Shown here one piece after another: positions 14,490-21,500 of a DNA stretch of 23,889 nt. The position numbers and the translations under genes are program-made. The stretch is from a virus. The stretch covers positions 1-23,889 of the IMG/VR virus record IMGVR_UViG_3300031578_000332; one strand, given 5' to 3'. The first letter of the stretch is position 1. Every line of letters begins with the position of its first letter. The notes below the pieces were generated by a model. It did not search any database and was not told where the DNA came from. It saw nothing but the letters and a program-made list of their open reading frames with translations.

Positions 14490-15421
14490 AATTGCACCAA
14501 CTTATCCTGCCAAAGTAACGCTGATAATGTAAAATCTATCTCTTTTGCGCTGCCTAATGCTTGGTCAACAGGAGTTCGATTAGTAAACCAGTGTGATATC
14601 AATAGTTTCATGGCTTGTATAACCTTTTCAGGTACCGCACTAGCTGCACCAAAACCACATGTAAATGTTATTAATATAGCATCAAGCGGATATGGCGTAA
14701 ATGATGGCCATGATTTACCATATGCCGGGACAACTCGACCAACTACACCTCTAATGCTTGTAATATAGTCAGTTGCAACCGTTAATGTTGTAATAGTACC
14801 AACACTATTCTTGTAACTAATAGAATCAATAGTTTGTAGATTGCCAAGTGGTATTTCAATTTCGTAGCAAGGAAAATCTTGCATTGCCATCTCCCAAACT
14901 TGTGTGATATAAGCTTTGCCTTGATACTCTTCGCAATATTGACGCGCTGCTGTTATTAAGCTTGTTAAATAAGTATCCTCGGACGTATACCCTTGATTTA
15001 AAATTACATTAACAGAATAAGTAGCATTTGCAAATGTAAGAACTCCAACAACTCTTATATATTGATTATCGCCTGTGTACTGATACTTAAAGGTTTGGTC
15101 ATCATTTGTCGGAGTAATTTGTGTAAAACTGTACCAATCTACCCAAGTTGAATGATCGTTACTTTCTTGTATTTTTACGTCAAGTTTACCAGTAGCAACT
15201 ACAGTCCCAACATTTAATTCTACTGTAGCACTATAACCTAATACATCAATATAGTCACCATTTACAGTAGCTGGAGTTCTTAATGCAGTTAATATAGATT
15301 CTTCGATTGTTAATCCTGCGCATGTGTCTGCATAATCAGATATTTTTAAATAATCTTTTATTTCAGAAAGCGTTATTGGCTCAGATGTTGGAGGTGTTTT
15401 AAGTGTTAAATTATATTTCAT
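14486..15421 (-). CDS. Head-tail connector (gp6-like) with inserted beta-rich domain
   Basis: A gp6/QLRG-type connector that docks under the portal. The family's first helix (residues ~16-30, PITLSEIKDYLKI) and second helix block (residues ~148-169, EDTYLTSLITAARQYCEEYQ) are normally separated by a short loop. Here ~110 residues (~36-146) are inserted, reading as a beta-sandwich: TVELNVGTVVATGKLDVKIQ, ESNDHSTWVDWYSFTQI, QYTGDNQYIRVVGVL. After it the standard core resumes (KAYITQVWEMAMQDFP, IPLGNLQTIDSISY, PEKVIQAMKLLISHWFTNRT). 311 aa, about twice the common length. Start ATG 15421 follows AGGGGGT. The inserted part resembles the decoration-like protein at 17295-17753. Confidence 0.85.
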   Translation of the reverse strand: MKYNLTLKTPPTSEPITLSEIKDYLKISDYADTCAGLTIEESILTALRTPATVNGDYIDVLGYSATVELNVGTVVATGKLDVKIQESNDHSTWVDWYSFTQITPTNDDQTFKYQYTGDNQYIRVVGVLTFANATYSVNVILNQGYTSEDTYLTSLITAARQYCEEYQGKAYITQVWEMAMQDFPCYEIEIPLGNLQTIDSISYKNSVGTITTLTVATDYITSIRGVVGRVVPAYGKSWPSFTPYPLDAILITFTCGFGAASAVPEKVIQAMKLLISHWFTNRTPVDQALGSAKEIDFTLSALLWQDKLVQL

Positions 15422-15430
15422 TTTTACCCC

Positions 15431-15785
15431 CTAATAAATATGGTATTCTACTCCTAGTGATATTGTGTTTGGTCCAGCATCTAATGTACATAATGATACA
15501 GATATTCTTTCTCCTGCAACAAATCTAGGGGTCATAATATAAATAGGCTCTAATGTATCTTGGGCGTTTGCCTTTATTATTCTTTTAGTACTTACTCTTT
15601 CTTCGTATCCTGATAAGCCTTTCCAAAATATAACTTGGTAGGTTGTTGTTGCCGTAGGAGCGGAAGGTGTAAAAAAGTGTAAATCAAATGACTCTCCAAC
15701 ACCTACGCCCGGTGTTGTATGTACCTAACGTATGAGCCAAAGCAACTGCACCTGTATAATTTTTTACATCTAAATGATTAATCAT
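15431..15785 (-). pseudogene. Frameshifted structural gene broken by a 4-bp tandem duplication
   Basis: ATG 15785 follows a perfect GGAGGT and overlaps the previous stop (ATGA). The frame begins MINHLDVKNYTGAVALAHTL but ends after 33 residues. The other frame continues without interruption for ~95 residues to TAG at 15433-15431 (TTPGVGVGESFDLHFFTPSA ... PRFVAGERISVSLCTLDAGP ... LGVEYHIY). At the junction TACA is tandemly duplicated (15723-15716). Removing one copy joins both frames into a smooth ~116-residue protein (...AHTLGT-TTPGVGVG...). The intact product would be a beta-rich virion protein, perhaps a head decoration or fibre, from its neighbours and composition; no family is recognised. 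It could be a true mutation, a sequencing error, or a rarely bypassed frameshift. Confidence 0.8.
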
Positions 15786-16012
15786 TTTTTACCTCCAAAT
15801 TTCTTTGTAGGTTTTATTGTTTCTACTATTTTTTCTGCTATTTCTGCTATTTCTTCAACTTTTTTAATTATTACTTCTTCTTTATTTTTAATTTCTATAG
15901 CCTGTAAATTTTGTATTAAAGCATTAGCAAGTTTATCAGATAAATTTGCAACATCTCCATTTTTAAAATTTCCTTCAGGACCACAAATATCAACATTTAA
16001 TTTAACTTTCAT
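15782..16012 (-). CDS. Small head-region protein (76 aa), function unknown
   Basis: MKVKLNVDICGPEGNFKNGD reads like the beta-turn start of small phage proteins with a GPEG-x-(F)-x-x-G-(D/E) motif found near capsid genes. Next is a short helix (LSDKLANALIQNLQAIE), then a long Lys/Glu/Ile-rich coiled coil (residues ~42-68) and a basic tail KPTKKFGGKK. Function unknown; a role in the capsid or neck is inferred from location only. ATG follows AGGAGGT. The stop TGA overlaps the start of the broken gene downstream. Confidence 0.65.
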   Translation of the reverse strand: MKVKLNVDICGPEGNFKNGDVANLSDKLANALIQNLQAIEIKNKEEVIIKKVEEIAEIAEKIVETIKPTKKFGGKK

Positions 16013-16030
16013 TTTTACCTCCTAAAATAT

Positions 16031-16051
16031 TAGAGGGAAATTAATCCCCCG
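16031..16051 (-). terminator. Possible weak terminator hairpin
   Basis: Between the beta-helix gene and the 76-aa gene, minus RNA can form GGGGGA-UUAA-UUUCCC (6 bp, two G-U; 16050-16045 with 16040-16035), followed by UCUAAUAUUUU. The stem is short, so it may be a partial terminator or chance. Confidence 0.35.
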
Positions 16052-16066
16052 TTATATTTTATTTAT

Positions 16067-16996
16067 TTATGCTAGTGCATCCTGTGCAGGATATACCATA
16101 TTAGTTTTATTGCTAGTTGTGAAACGGTTATCCTGGGCTAATTGTACATTACATACTACTGCTCCTGCTATAGTAGCACCGCCAGATGTTGCAAGTGTCA
16201 TACCTCTATTACCAATAACGTACACCTTATTAGATGCGTCATTAATACACGCTAAAGTGCTTGCAATCACATTGTTTTTTATCATGCCATATTTCCCAAC
16301 TGCAAATGTAGCTGCACCAATATCTATTCCCATGTTTGCACCTTGAATCAAGCAATCTTCAACAAGGAAATCGTCTGCTTGACCAGCTCCCAATTCAATA
16401 ACGGCATCCGAAAACGCACCTTTTGTTACGCATTTTCTGAACTCAAGACCAACACAAGCTGTTGCTAATACGGCTGCTGTTGCTGCTGTTGTTGAGTCTG
16501 CCATAAATTCACAATTATTGAAACTTATACCATGTTGACCTGTCAAAGTGATTATGTCTCCACCAACTAAAACTGGACCCTTAAACATGATATTGTGAAA
16601 TTTGCAACCCATGTAACTAGTAGTAGCACCAACAACGATATTGCCAATCAATTGTGGTTTATCCTTCCAGTCAGTTGAGCCAATTCCAATTACATCTGTT
16701 TTCTGTGCAAGTTTTGTTAAATCCTCGCCTTCTGCTGTTGCAGTTTGGTCACCTTTAAATAAAATTACATTTCTTGCAGCATAACCAAGCTTATCTGCTG
16801 CTGCAATGTCAGCATGACTTAGTGCCATAGCTATTGACATTTTTTTTACGCATGATTCCCATGACATGCCATCGTTTGTGTCAACGCCTGCGTTAGAGTC
16901 AACCATATATACTGTATGTGCTGCCCCAAGTAGGCTTGCAATTTGTTCTGAAAACATAAAACTTGGAGTCGTATTATAACCATTGGGTATTCCCAT
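16067..16996 (-). CDS. Beta-helix virion protein of the head region
   Basis: 309 aa from ATG 16996, chosen for the GGAGGT 9 nt upstream (the frame's TTG at 17017 overlaps that site). The N terminus (MGIPNGYNTTPSFMFSEQIA) is followed by VYMVDSNAGVDTNDGMSWES, the entry pattern of phage beta-helix proteins (V-D-x-x-x-G-x-D-x-x-D-G-x-S-W). After a helical segment (SIAMALSHADIAAADKLG), about ten beta-rungs follow (GISFNNCEFMADS, LEFRKCVTKG, FLVEDCLIQGANMGIDIG, MIKNNVIAS), with Cys and Asn at stacking positions. It is likely a capsid-surface decoration or head fibre, judged from its place in the head module. Enzymatic activity cannot be inferred. Confidence 0.7.
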   Translation of the reverse strand: MGIPNGYNTTPSFMFSEQIASLLGAAHTVYMVDSNAGVDTNDGMSWESCVKKMSIAMALSHADIAAADKLGYAARNVILFKGDQTATAEGEDLTKLAQKTDVIGIGSTDWKDKPQLIGNIVVGATTSYMGCKFHNIMFKGPVLVGGDIITLTGQHGISFNNCEFMADSTTAATAAVLATACVGLEFRKCVTKGAFSDAVIELGAGQADDFLVEDCLIQGANMGIDIGAATFAVGKYGMIKNNVIASTLACINDASNKVYVIGNRGMTLATSGGATIAGAVVCNVQLAQDNRFTTSNKTNMVYPAQDALA

Positions 16997-17023
16997 TATT
17001 TGTTTACCTCCATTCAAAATTTA

Positions 17024-17041
17024 AGGGCTGTTTCCAGCCCT
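17024..17041. terminator. Hairpin with possible terminator function
   Basis: A perfect 7-bp stem AGGGCTG/CAGCCCT has a GAAA (GNRA) loop in the minus orientation. In minus RNA it is followed by UAAAUUUU (weak tract); in plus orientation by CTTTTTATTTAT (better tract). It sits between the NUMOD3 ORF and the beta-helix gene and may end or trim part of the capsid mRNA. Confidence 0.55.
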
Positions 17042-17049
17042 CTTTTTAT

Positions 17050-17298
17050 TTATGCGTTTTTTGCACGAATCCATATTCTTTCACTGTAATTGTATTTGTC
17101 CTTAAATCTCTTTCTAGTCATACCATCCTTTACATCGTTAATCATTTCTTGCGTAATACTCTTTTGTCTATACGGACGTGGTTCTTGAAGCTTTTTTTTA
17201 GTTAATTCTGATGGTATATGTCCTTTGTGAGATTCCGATAATTTTTGTCTATGCTCATCTGATAATTTTCTACCTAGATAAAGGAGAGGGCATGTCAA
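17050..17298 (-). CDS. NUMOD3-motif small ORF, probable homing-endonuclease fragment
   Basis: 82 aa. Residues ~10-32 (GRKLSDEHRQKLSESHKGHI) match the NUMOD3 DNA-binding motif found in tandem in GIY-YIG and HNH homing endonucleases (S-x-E-H-[RK]-x-K-[LI]-S-x-x-x-K-G). The rest (RPYRQKSITQEMINDVKDGM ... FKDKYNYSERIWIRAKNA) looks like a small helix-turn-helix DNA-binding segment. No nuclease domain is present. The first possible start is TTG 17298, overlapping the previous stop, with no ribosome binding site; the frame also stays open upstream inside the neighbouring gene. Either a remnant of a mobile endonuclease or a small DNA-binding protein expressed by coupling. Confidence 0.5.
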   Translation of the reverse strand: MTCPLLYLGRKLSDEHRQKLSESHKGHIPSELTKKKLQEPRPYRQKSITQEMINDVKDGMTRKRFKDKYNYSERIWIRAKNA

Positions 17299-17753
17299 CT
17301 TAAACCGATTGAAACCGCACCATCGGCCAACGTTGATAGTTCAACAGTTGGAACGGTTTTTGAATTATATCTAATAGCAATTATACTGTCTAAAGCGCTT
17401 GCTGCTGTATCAAGTACTAGGTCAGGTCTAATATATCTTTTGCCCGGTCTTACACAATCAAGCACAAGTATATTATTATTTGTATCTGTTCCAGCAGCAG
17501 TTACAGTAGCAGTTGTTGTTGCGTATGCTTGACCACTTGCAAGTCCTGCCGTATTACCAGCCAAGGCTTTAAGCGTACAAACTGCAGTAGTTAACACTGT
17601 GCTAAAACTTGCTATAAAACAAACGCTATCAAACACGCCTTCGGTTGGGGATGCCATGTCAATTTCTGTTGCCGTTTCTACATCTGTTGTAGATGCTGCT
17701 TGATATCCAAAGCATCTAGTAATAAGGCAATTTTTAAAAATAGATTCAATCAT
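17295..17753 (-). CDS. Capsid decoration-like protein (152 aa)
   Basis: Gene directly after the major capsid gene. The protein is beta-rich with the pattern of a phage decoration/stabilisation fold: a short N-terminal arm (MIESIFKNCLITRCFGYQAA), VFDSVCFIASFSTVLTTAVC, TLKALAGNTAGLASGQAYAT, TVTAAGTDTNNNILVLDCVR, then PGKRYIRPDLVLDTAASALD and SIIAIRYNSKTVPT. This arrangement (FDSVxFIA, LKAxxGNT, DxxNNILVLDxxRPxxRYIRP) is one I associate with small proteins encoded after HK97-type capsid genes. A good GGAGGT precedes ATG 17753. A related-looking domain is inserted in the connector (14486-15421). Confidence 0.7.
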   Translation of the reverse strand: MIESIFKNCLITRCFGYQAASTTDVETATEIDMASPTEGVFDSVCFIASFSTVLTTAVCTLKALAGNTAGLASGQAYATTTATVTAAGTDTNNNILVLDCVRPGKRYIRPDLVLDTAASALDSIIAIRYNSKTVPTVELSTLADGAVSIGLS

Positions 17754-17786
17754 TTACATTTACCTCCGTTAATTTATTTTTATTAC

Positions 17787-18986
17787 TTATCCTAATTTAA
17801 CTCTTGCGAATGCTTCTGCTAAAACTGGAGCACCATCTGTTTCTATTCTTGCTATATAATCAACCTGATTTGTTCTAGCTAATAGTTCGAGCAAAACATT
17901 TATTTCAAGAATCAAACTATCGCAAATCCAATAATTCATTAGGTCGCCATACAAACCTGTGTATAAACCAGTTGTAAATGTAGAAGGTGCATATTCAGAC
18001 ATGTTAACGGGCTTTCCAAGTAACATATCAGGAGTGCCCATTACTACGGATGGTTGCCAAATGTATTGACCATCTGAATCTTTCAATTTTGCAATTTGAC
18101 CAATTCCAAGTCTAGCAAAAATCCATTCCGCTCTTGATTGATACTGTGCTTTTACGCTATATTTAGCATTCATAAGACCATCAAATTTCATTTCAGTTGC
18201 AGAATTTCCAGTCGAAACGTCTCTTGCTGCTGGTATTCCATCAACAGAATTAGTAAATAATCCAAGAGGAGAATTAACGCCAGTTCCAGTCATATATGCA
18301 TTTTCAAGTAATTCAGCAAAAGCATAAACAAGTTCACTTCTAACAATTCCTTCTACTCCAGGTGCATTTCTGATAAGAGTTTTCGAAATTACTATTTCAG
18401 CAGTTGCAGGATTTGGCTTAAATTCCCTTTTGCCAAATGCAAGAGTAGTATCTGCGGTTGGTGCTGCAATCTCAGTTCCCCAAACAGCTGCGCTCATTCT
18501 AGCCGTACGAGTTGGATAACCTAAACTTTGCGCATCTTTCAATGGTGGTAATACTTTGGCTTTCTGTCTTATGAACATTGTGTTATCAAGCTCTTTAATA
18601 AGCTCTGATACAAACTGTTGAGGTGATACAAGATAGCCTGCTTGAGCTGGATTGCCCTGTTGTAATGCATTGTAAATTTGTTTTGGATGGTCGGAACCAG
18701 TTCTTAAAAACTCATTAAATGCATTTGTTATTTCTTCGTTTGTGTTTGTATTTTTCTTTTCAGGCTCTTGCTTTTCTCCGATGATTCTTTCTCGCTCGAG
18801 ATTTTTTTCACCAGCTACGATATCAAGATTAAATGCGTCAAACTTAGCTTCAAGTTTTGCCATTTCATCCTTATTTGTAACGTCCATTTCCTTTCCCTCG
18901 TGCTCATTTATAAGAGCCTTTATGCTATCATAAATATTTGCACGTTCTTGCTTTGCTTCGATAATTTTTTTACCTGTGTTTAACAT
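17787..18986 (-). CDS. Major capsid protein, HK97 fold
   Basis: 399 aa. Residues 1-~100 form a charged coiled coil (the scaffolding-like delta domain: AKQERANIYDSIKALINEHE ... KLEAKFDAFNLDIVAGEKNL) followed by a polar linker (EPEKKNTNTNEE) and the HK97-fold core: AGYLVSPQQFVSELIKELDN, SLGYPTRTARMSAAVWGTEI, FGKREFKPNPATAEIVISKT, NAYMTGTGVNSPLGLF, and the C-terminal YGDLMNYWICDSL with LARTNQVDYIARIETDGAPV. The protease encoded just upstream would remove the delta domain, probably near residue 100-110; the exact site cannot be read from sequence. TAATG overlap with the protease gene and a GGAGG site before ATG 18986. Confidence 0.95.
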   Translation of the reverse strand: MLNTGKKIIEAKQERANIYDSIKALINEHEGKEMDVTNKDEMAKLEAKFDAFNLDIVAGEKNLERERIIGEKQEPEKKNTNTNEEITNAFNEFLRTGSDHPKQIYNALQQGNPAQAGYLVSPQQFVSELIKELDNTMFIRQKAKVLPPLKDAQSLGYPTRTARMSAAVWGTEIAAPTADTTLAFGKREFKPNPATAEIVISKTLIRNAPGVEGIVRSELVYAFAELLENAYMTGTGVNSPLGLFTNSVDGIPAARDVSTGNSATEMKFDGLMNAKYSVKAQYQSRAEWIFARLGIGQIAKLKDSDGQYIWQPSVVMGTPDMLLGKPVNMSEYAPSTFTTGLYTGLYGDLMNYWICDSLILEINVLLELLARTNQVDYIARIETDGAPVLAEAFARVKLG

Positions 18987-19723
18987 TATAAAATTCCTCC
19001 ATAAATCTTATTTTTGATACGATTAATTTCTTGTTGCTGTGCTAATTTATATGATGATGTGGGCTGAGGGATTGCCTCCCCATTTTCATTTTCATTTGTG
19101 TTTGGTTGTTCTTTTTGCTTAGCTAAATAATTTCTCATTTTTTCAATTACTTTTTCTGAAATTAATCCATCTCCAGTACTCGCTGATAATCTAAGTTCGT
19201 TATCAAACATGATTTCATCTACAAACCCATTGTCTAAAGCTGTCTTAGCATTAAAGTAAGTTTCTTTATCCATCATTTCTAATATTTCTTTTTTGTCTTT
19301 TCCAGTTTTGAGCATGTAAGCATTTGCTATTCCAACGTCATGCGAAGCTAATAATTCGGATATGCTTTCAAATGTTTTTGTATTTCCTGATACTGCAACC
19401 GATACCCGATGAATCATAACTTGGCCAGTAGGTGTAATTTTAAGTATTTGACAAGCCATTGCTACAACAGATGCAGCACTTCCAGCTAAACCAACAATTT
19501 TTCCAACAACTTTCCCTTTGTATTCTTTCAATGCTGTGTAAATTTCAGAACCTGCGTATACATCACCGCCACCTGAAGAAATTTCAACCTCTAAATCCTC
19601 ATTATCTTTCGTGGATTCAATTGCCTTTATTACGTCTTTTGGAGAAACAGCATCCATTTCAAGCCAATCATAAATCCATTTACTGTCATTTCTTACAATT
19701 GCACCTTTTATATTAATTTTCAT
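18986..19723 (-). CDS. Prohead maturation protease (ClpP-like)
   Basis: Serine protease of the ClpP-like head-maturation type, which trims the capsid delta domain during assembly. The catalytic triad can be placed: Ser82 in GLAGSAASVVAMA, His105 in VMIHRVSV, Asp129 in LASHDVGIANAY. Upstream is the substrate-binding EISSGGGDVYAGSEIY. The C-terminal ~55 residues are polar and unstructured (QKEQPNTNENENGEAIPQPT) with a final basic helix, as in other phage members. Start: ATG 19723 with GGAGGCG ahead; the longer frame to 19765 would run through the palindrome at 19748-19789 and lacks a ribosome binding site. 245 aa. Confidence 0.93.
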   Translation of the reverse strand: MKINIKGAIVRNDSKWIYDWLEMDAVSPKDVIKAIESTKDNEDLEVEISSGGGDVYAGSEIYTALKEYKGKVVGKIVGLAGSAASVVAMACQILKITPTGQVMIHRVSVAVSGNTKTFESISELLASHDVGIANAYMLKTGKDKKEILEMMDKETYFNAKTALDNGFVDEIMFDNELRLSASTGDGLISEKVIEKMRNYLAKQKEQPNTNENENGEAIPQPTSSYKLAQQQEINRIKNKIYGGIL

Positions 19724-19747
19724 TTTGTTGCGCCTCCTTTTTTTGTG

Positions 19748-19789
19748 CAAAAAAAGAAAGCACATAATATTATGTGCTTTCTTTTTTTG
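19748..19789. terminator. Perfect 42-bp palindrome, bidirectional intrinsic terminator
   Basis: A 21-bp perfect inverted repeat centred between 19768 and 19769, with A7 on one side and T7 on the other. Either strand gives a long stem ending in U7. It overlaps the last codons of the HNH remnant and precedes the protease ribosome binding site by ~10 nt, so it would stop or cut late transcripts between the portal and protease genes. Confidence 0.85.
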
Positions 19790-20009
19790 TATTAAAAAAA
19801 TTTAATATTTTTTCTTCTCGTTGTTTATCGTAATATTTATATTTTGGGTACCATTCAAAAAAATTTTTATAACTTTTTGAATTATTGCATGATTTGCAAG
19901 ATGGTATAATGTTTTTATCTGTATATTCTCCACCCTTAATTAGTGGTATGAAGTGTTCTTGTTCTAACTTTTTTTCTTTACCACAATATACGCATACATT
20001 AAAGGTAAT
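19770..20009 (-). pseudogene. HNH endonuclease remnant without canonical start
   Basis: An uninterrupted frame of 79 codons from ATT 20009 carries an HNH signature: C-x2-C (VCVYCGKE), EHFIPLIKGGEYTDKNIIP (His as general base, Asn downstream), then C-x2-C with SCKSCNNSKSYKNFFEWYPK, the usual zinc-bound beta-beta-alpha fold. HNH proteins assist packaging or act as homing nucleases. No ATG, GTG or TTG exists in frame, and TAA lies just upstream (20016-20018). AAGGAG at 20013-20018 is close to the ATT, so start at ATT or GTA is conceivable but weak. The C terminus reads into the palindrome (KKEST). It is inserted between portal and protease, whereas phage HNH genes are usually next to the small terminase. 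Probably a degraded mobile insertion. Confidence 0.65.
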
Positions 20010-20034
20010 TACTCCTTATCTATCTCACGTAACA

Positions 20035-21321
20035 TTATACATTATTATCTTTGGAATTGCCAACCTTTTGCATAGATTTTGGTAAGTTATTTACAGCGTT
20101 TGCAAGACTTATAAAATTACCATTAACCAACAAAGCATCCCCACCATCTTCTGTTGGAATGTCATTTAAATCTTCAAATTCCCTAATATCGTTGGCACTC
20201 AATACACCATTATTTCTCATTGTGTTATAATAGTTTGTTCTTGCTGCTATATCTCCCTTCAACAAAGTTTTGGTATCAAAGTTAGCATAATGGGTTTTCT
20301 TTTCGTTGAATGACAACAGATCCTTGTATATGCTTTGGGATAATCTAGCATTCATAGGCTGTATTGCTTCATTAAAATATTCAATGTTTGATTGTTCCAT
20401 TGAGCTATAACTTACACTTTCCATTGCAAAACATTTTGAAGGTGGGACACCCATCATTCTACAAACTTCAATTACTTGAAATTTTCTTGATTCTAATGCT
20501 TGAGCTTCTTCTGGGTTGCTATCCATCTTGTTTAGTTCAAATCCACCTTCAAGCAACACCCATTTATGTTGATTCATAACGCCTGAATACATTTTTCCCC
20601 ATTCTTCTTTGAATTTGTTAAAGGCAGCAGTATTAATTCCGCTAGGATACTGTATAAAACCACCAGGATTGCTTCCAGTAGTAAAATAATCATCTGCAAA
20701 ATTATTTAAATTCATAGTTAATCCTAGTACATCACCGGCAATTCTAACGAAATCTTCTGATTGTTCTTCATCCTGAAATCTTAGTCCCGGAGTATACATC
20801 ATATTTTGTTCATATATTCTCTCACCCATAATTCCTGTGTGAGAGTTCTGAGGATAAGTAACATCTATGTATCTTTCCCCTGTTACAAGATTTCGGTATG
20901 GTGTAACATGACTTGTTGGTATATTCCAAATCTCTGTTATAAATCCATTATTGTCTCTTATAATTTTTGCATATGCTCCACTTGTAAGCATAAGATTAAA
21001 AACATACATATGAAAAAAATCATATGAAGTTGTTTCTGAATTGGGCATAAATTTTAATAGGCTATATAATCTATTGTTTTTTGCTTTTTCTCTACCCGTC
21101 TTTGTTTCTCTAAACAAATCACAGCCAAGGCTAGCCATTGTTTTTGCTACAACATCCGCACATCTTATTACAACTGCTATCTTTAATGCTGTATCTGCGC
21201 CAACTCCATACCCTGCTCCACGCAAATAACTTGCCCATGCACTATCATCATGCAATGGCGGTAGCGTTTGATTTTTTATGCTATTTATATTTATATTTAT
21301 TAATTTGTTAAATAGTCCCAT
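20035..21321 (-). CDS. Portal protein, HK97 type
   Basis: 428 aa, close to the HK97-family size. Features: a typical N-terminal start (MGLFNKLI), ALKIAVVIRCADVVAKTMAS, the SLLKFMPNSETTSYDFFHMY block, GAYAKIIRDNNGFITEIWNI, NNFADDYFTTGSNPGGFIQY, FNKFKEEWGKMYSG, WVLLEGGFELNKM, QVIEVCRMMGVPPSKCFAME (the conserved 'I-x-RxxGVPP' core), and GVLSANDIREFEDLNDIPTE near the C terminus. It forms the dodecameric ring through which DNA enters and leaves. ATG 21321 follows GGTGGTGA. The stop of the small membrane protein overlaps its start (TAATG). Confidence 0.95.
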   Translation of the reverse strand: MGLFNKLINININSIKNQTLPPLHDDSAWASYLRGAGYGVGADTALKIAVVIRCADVVAKTMASLGCDLFRETKTGREKAKNNRLYSLLKFMPNSETTSYDFFHMYVFNLMLTSGAYAKIIRDNNGFITEIWNIPTSHVTPYRNLVTGERYIDVTYPQNSHTGIMGERIYEQNMMYTPGLRFQDEEQSEDFVRIAGDVLGLTMNLNNFADDYFTTGSNPGGFIQYPSGINTAAFNKFKEEWGKMYSGVMNQHKWVLLEGGFELNKMDSNPEEAQALESRKFQVIEVCRMMGVPPSKCFAMESVSYSSMEQSNIEYFNEAIQPMNARLSQSIYKDLLSFNEKKTHYANFDTKTLLKGDIAARTNYYNTMRNNGVLSANDIREFEDLNDIPTEDGGDALLVNGNFISLANAVNNLPKSMQKVGNSKDNNV

Positions 21322-21488
21322 TAGTCACCACCCTTGCCTGAAGGCCATCCTAAAAATATTAAAAATAATCCTATTATAAGATACATAGATGGTTTATAAA
21401 TTGCATATAATCCATATGCTAGCATTAATAAGCCTATTATCATTATGATATCTTTTATATTTATAGTATTTTTAAAACTTTTTATCAC
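21321..21488 (-). CDS. Small two-helix membrane protein (55 aa)
   Basis: GTG 21488 follows GGGTGGTG with 5-nt spacing; the frame runs 55 codons. Product: a short basic start (MIKSFKNTINIKD), two hydrophobic helices (about residues 13-30 and 35-48), a Tyr-Lys-Pro-Ser turn, and a polar end GKGGD. It overlaps the portal start by one base (TAATG), indicating translational coupling. A tiny membrane protein between terminase and portal occurs in several Firmicute phages, but I know of no established function. Confidence 0.7.
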   Translation of the reverse strand: MIKSFKNTINIKDIIMIIGLLMLAYGLYAIYKPSMYLIIGLFLIFLGWPSGKGGD

Positions 21489-21500
21489 ATTAACACCACC

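Noticed and set aside
17298-17340. Programmed frameshift joining the decoration-like gene to the NUMOD3 frame
   Set aside because: The NUMOD3 frame is open a little upstream of its TTG, but no slippery run is visible at the junction, and the overlap is a normal stop/start type.
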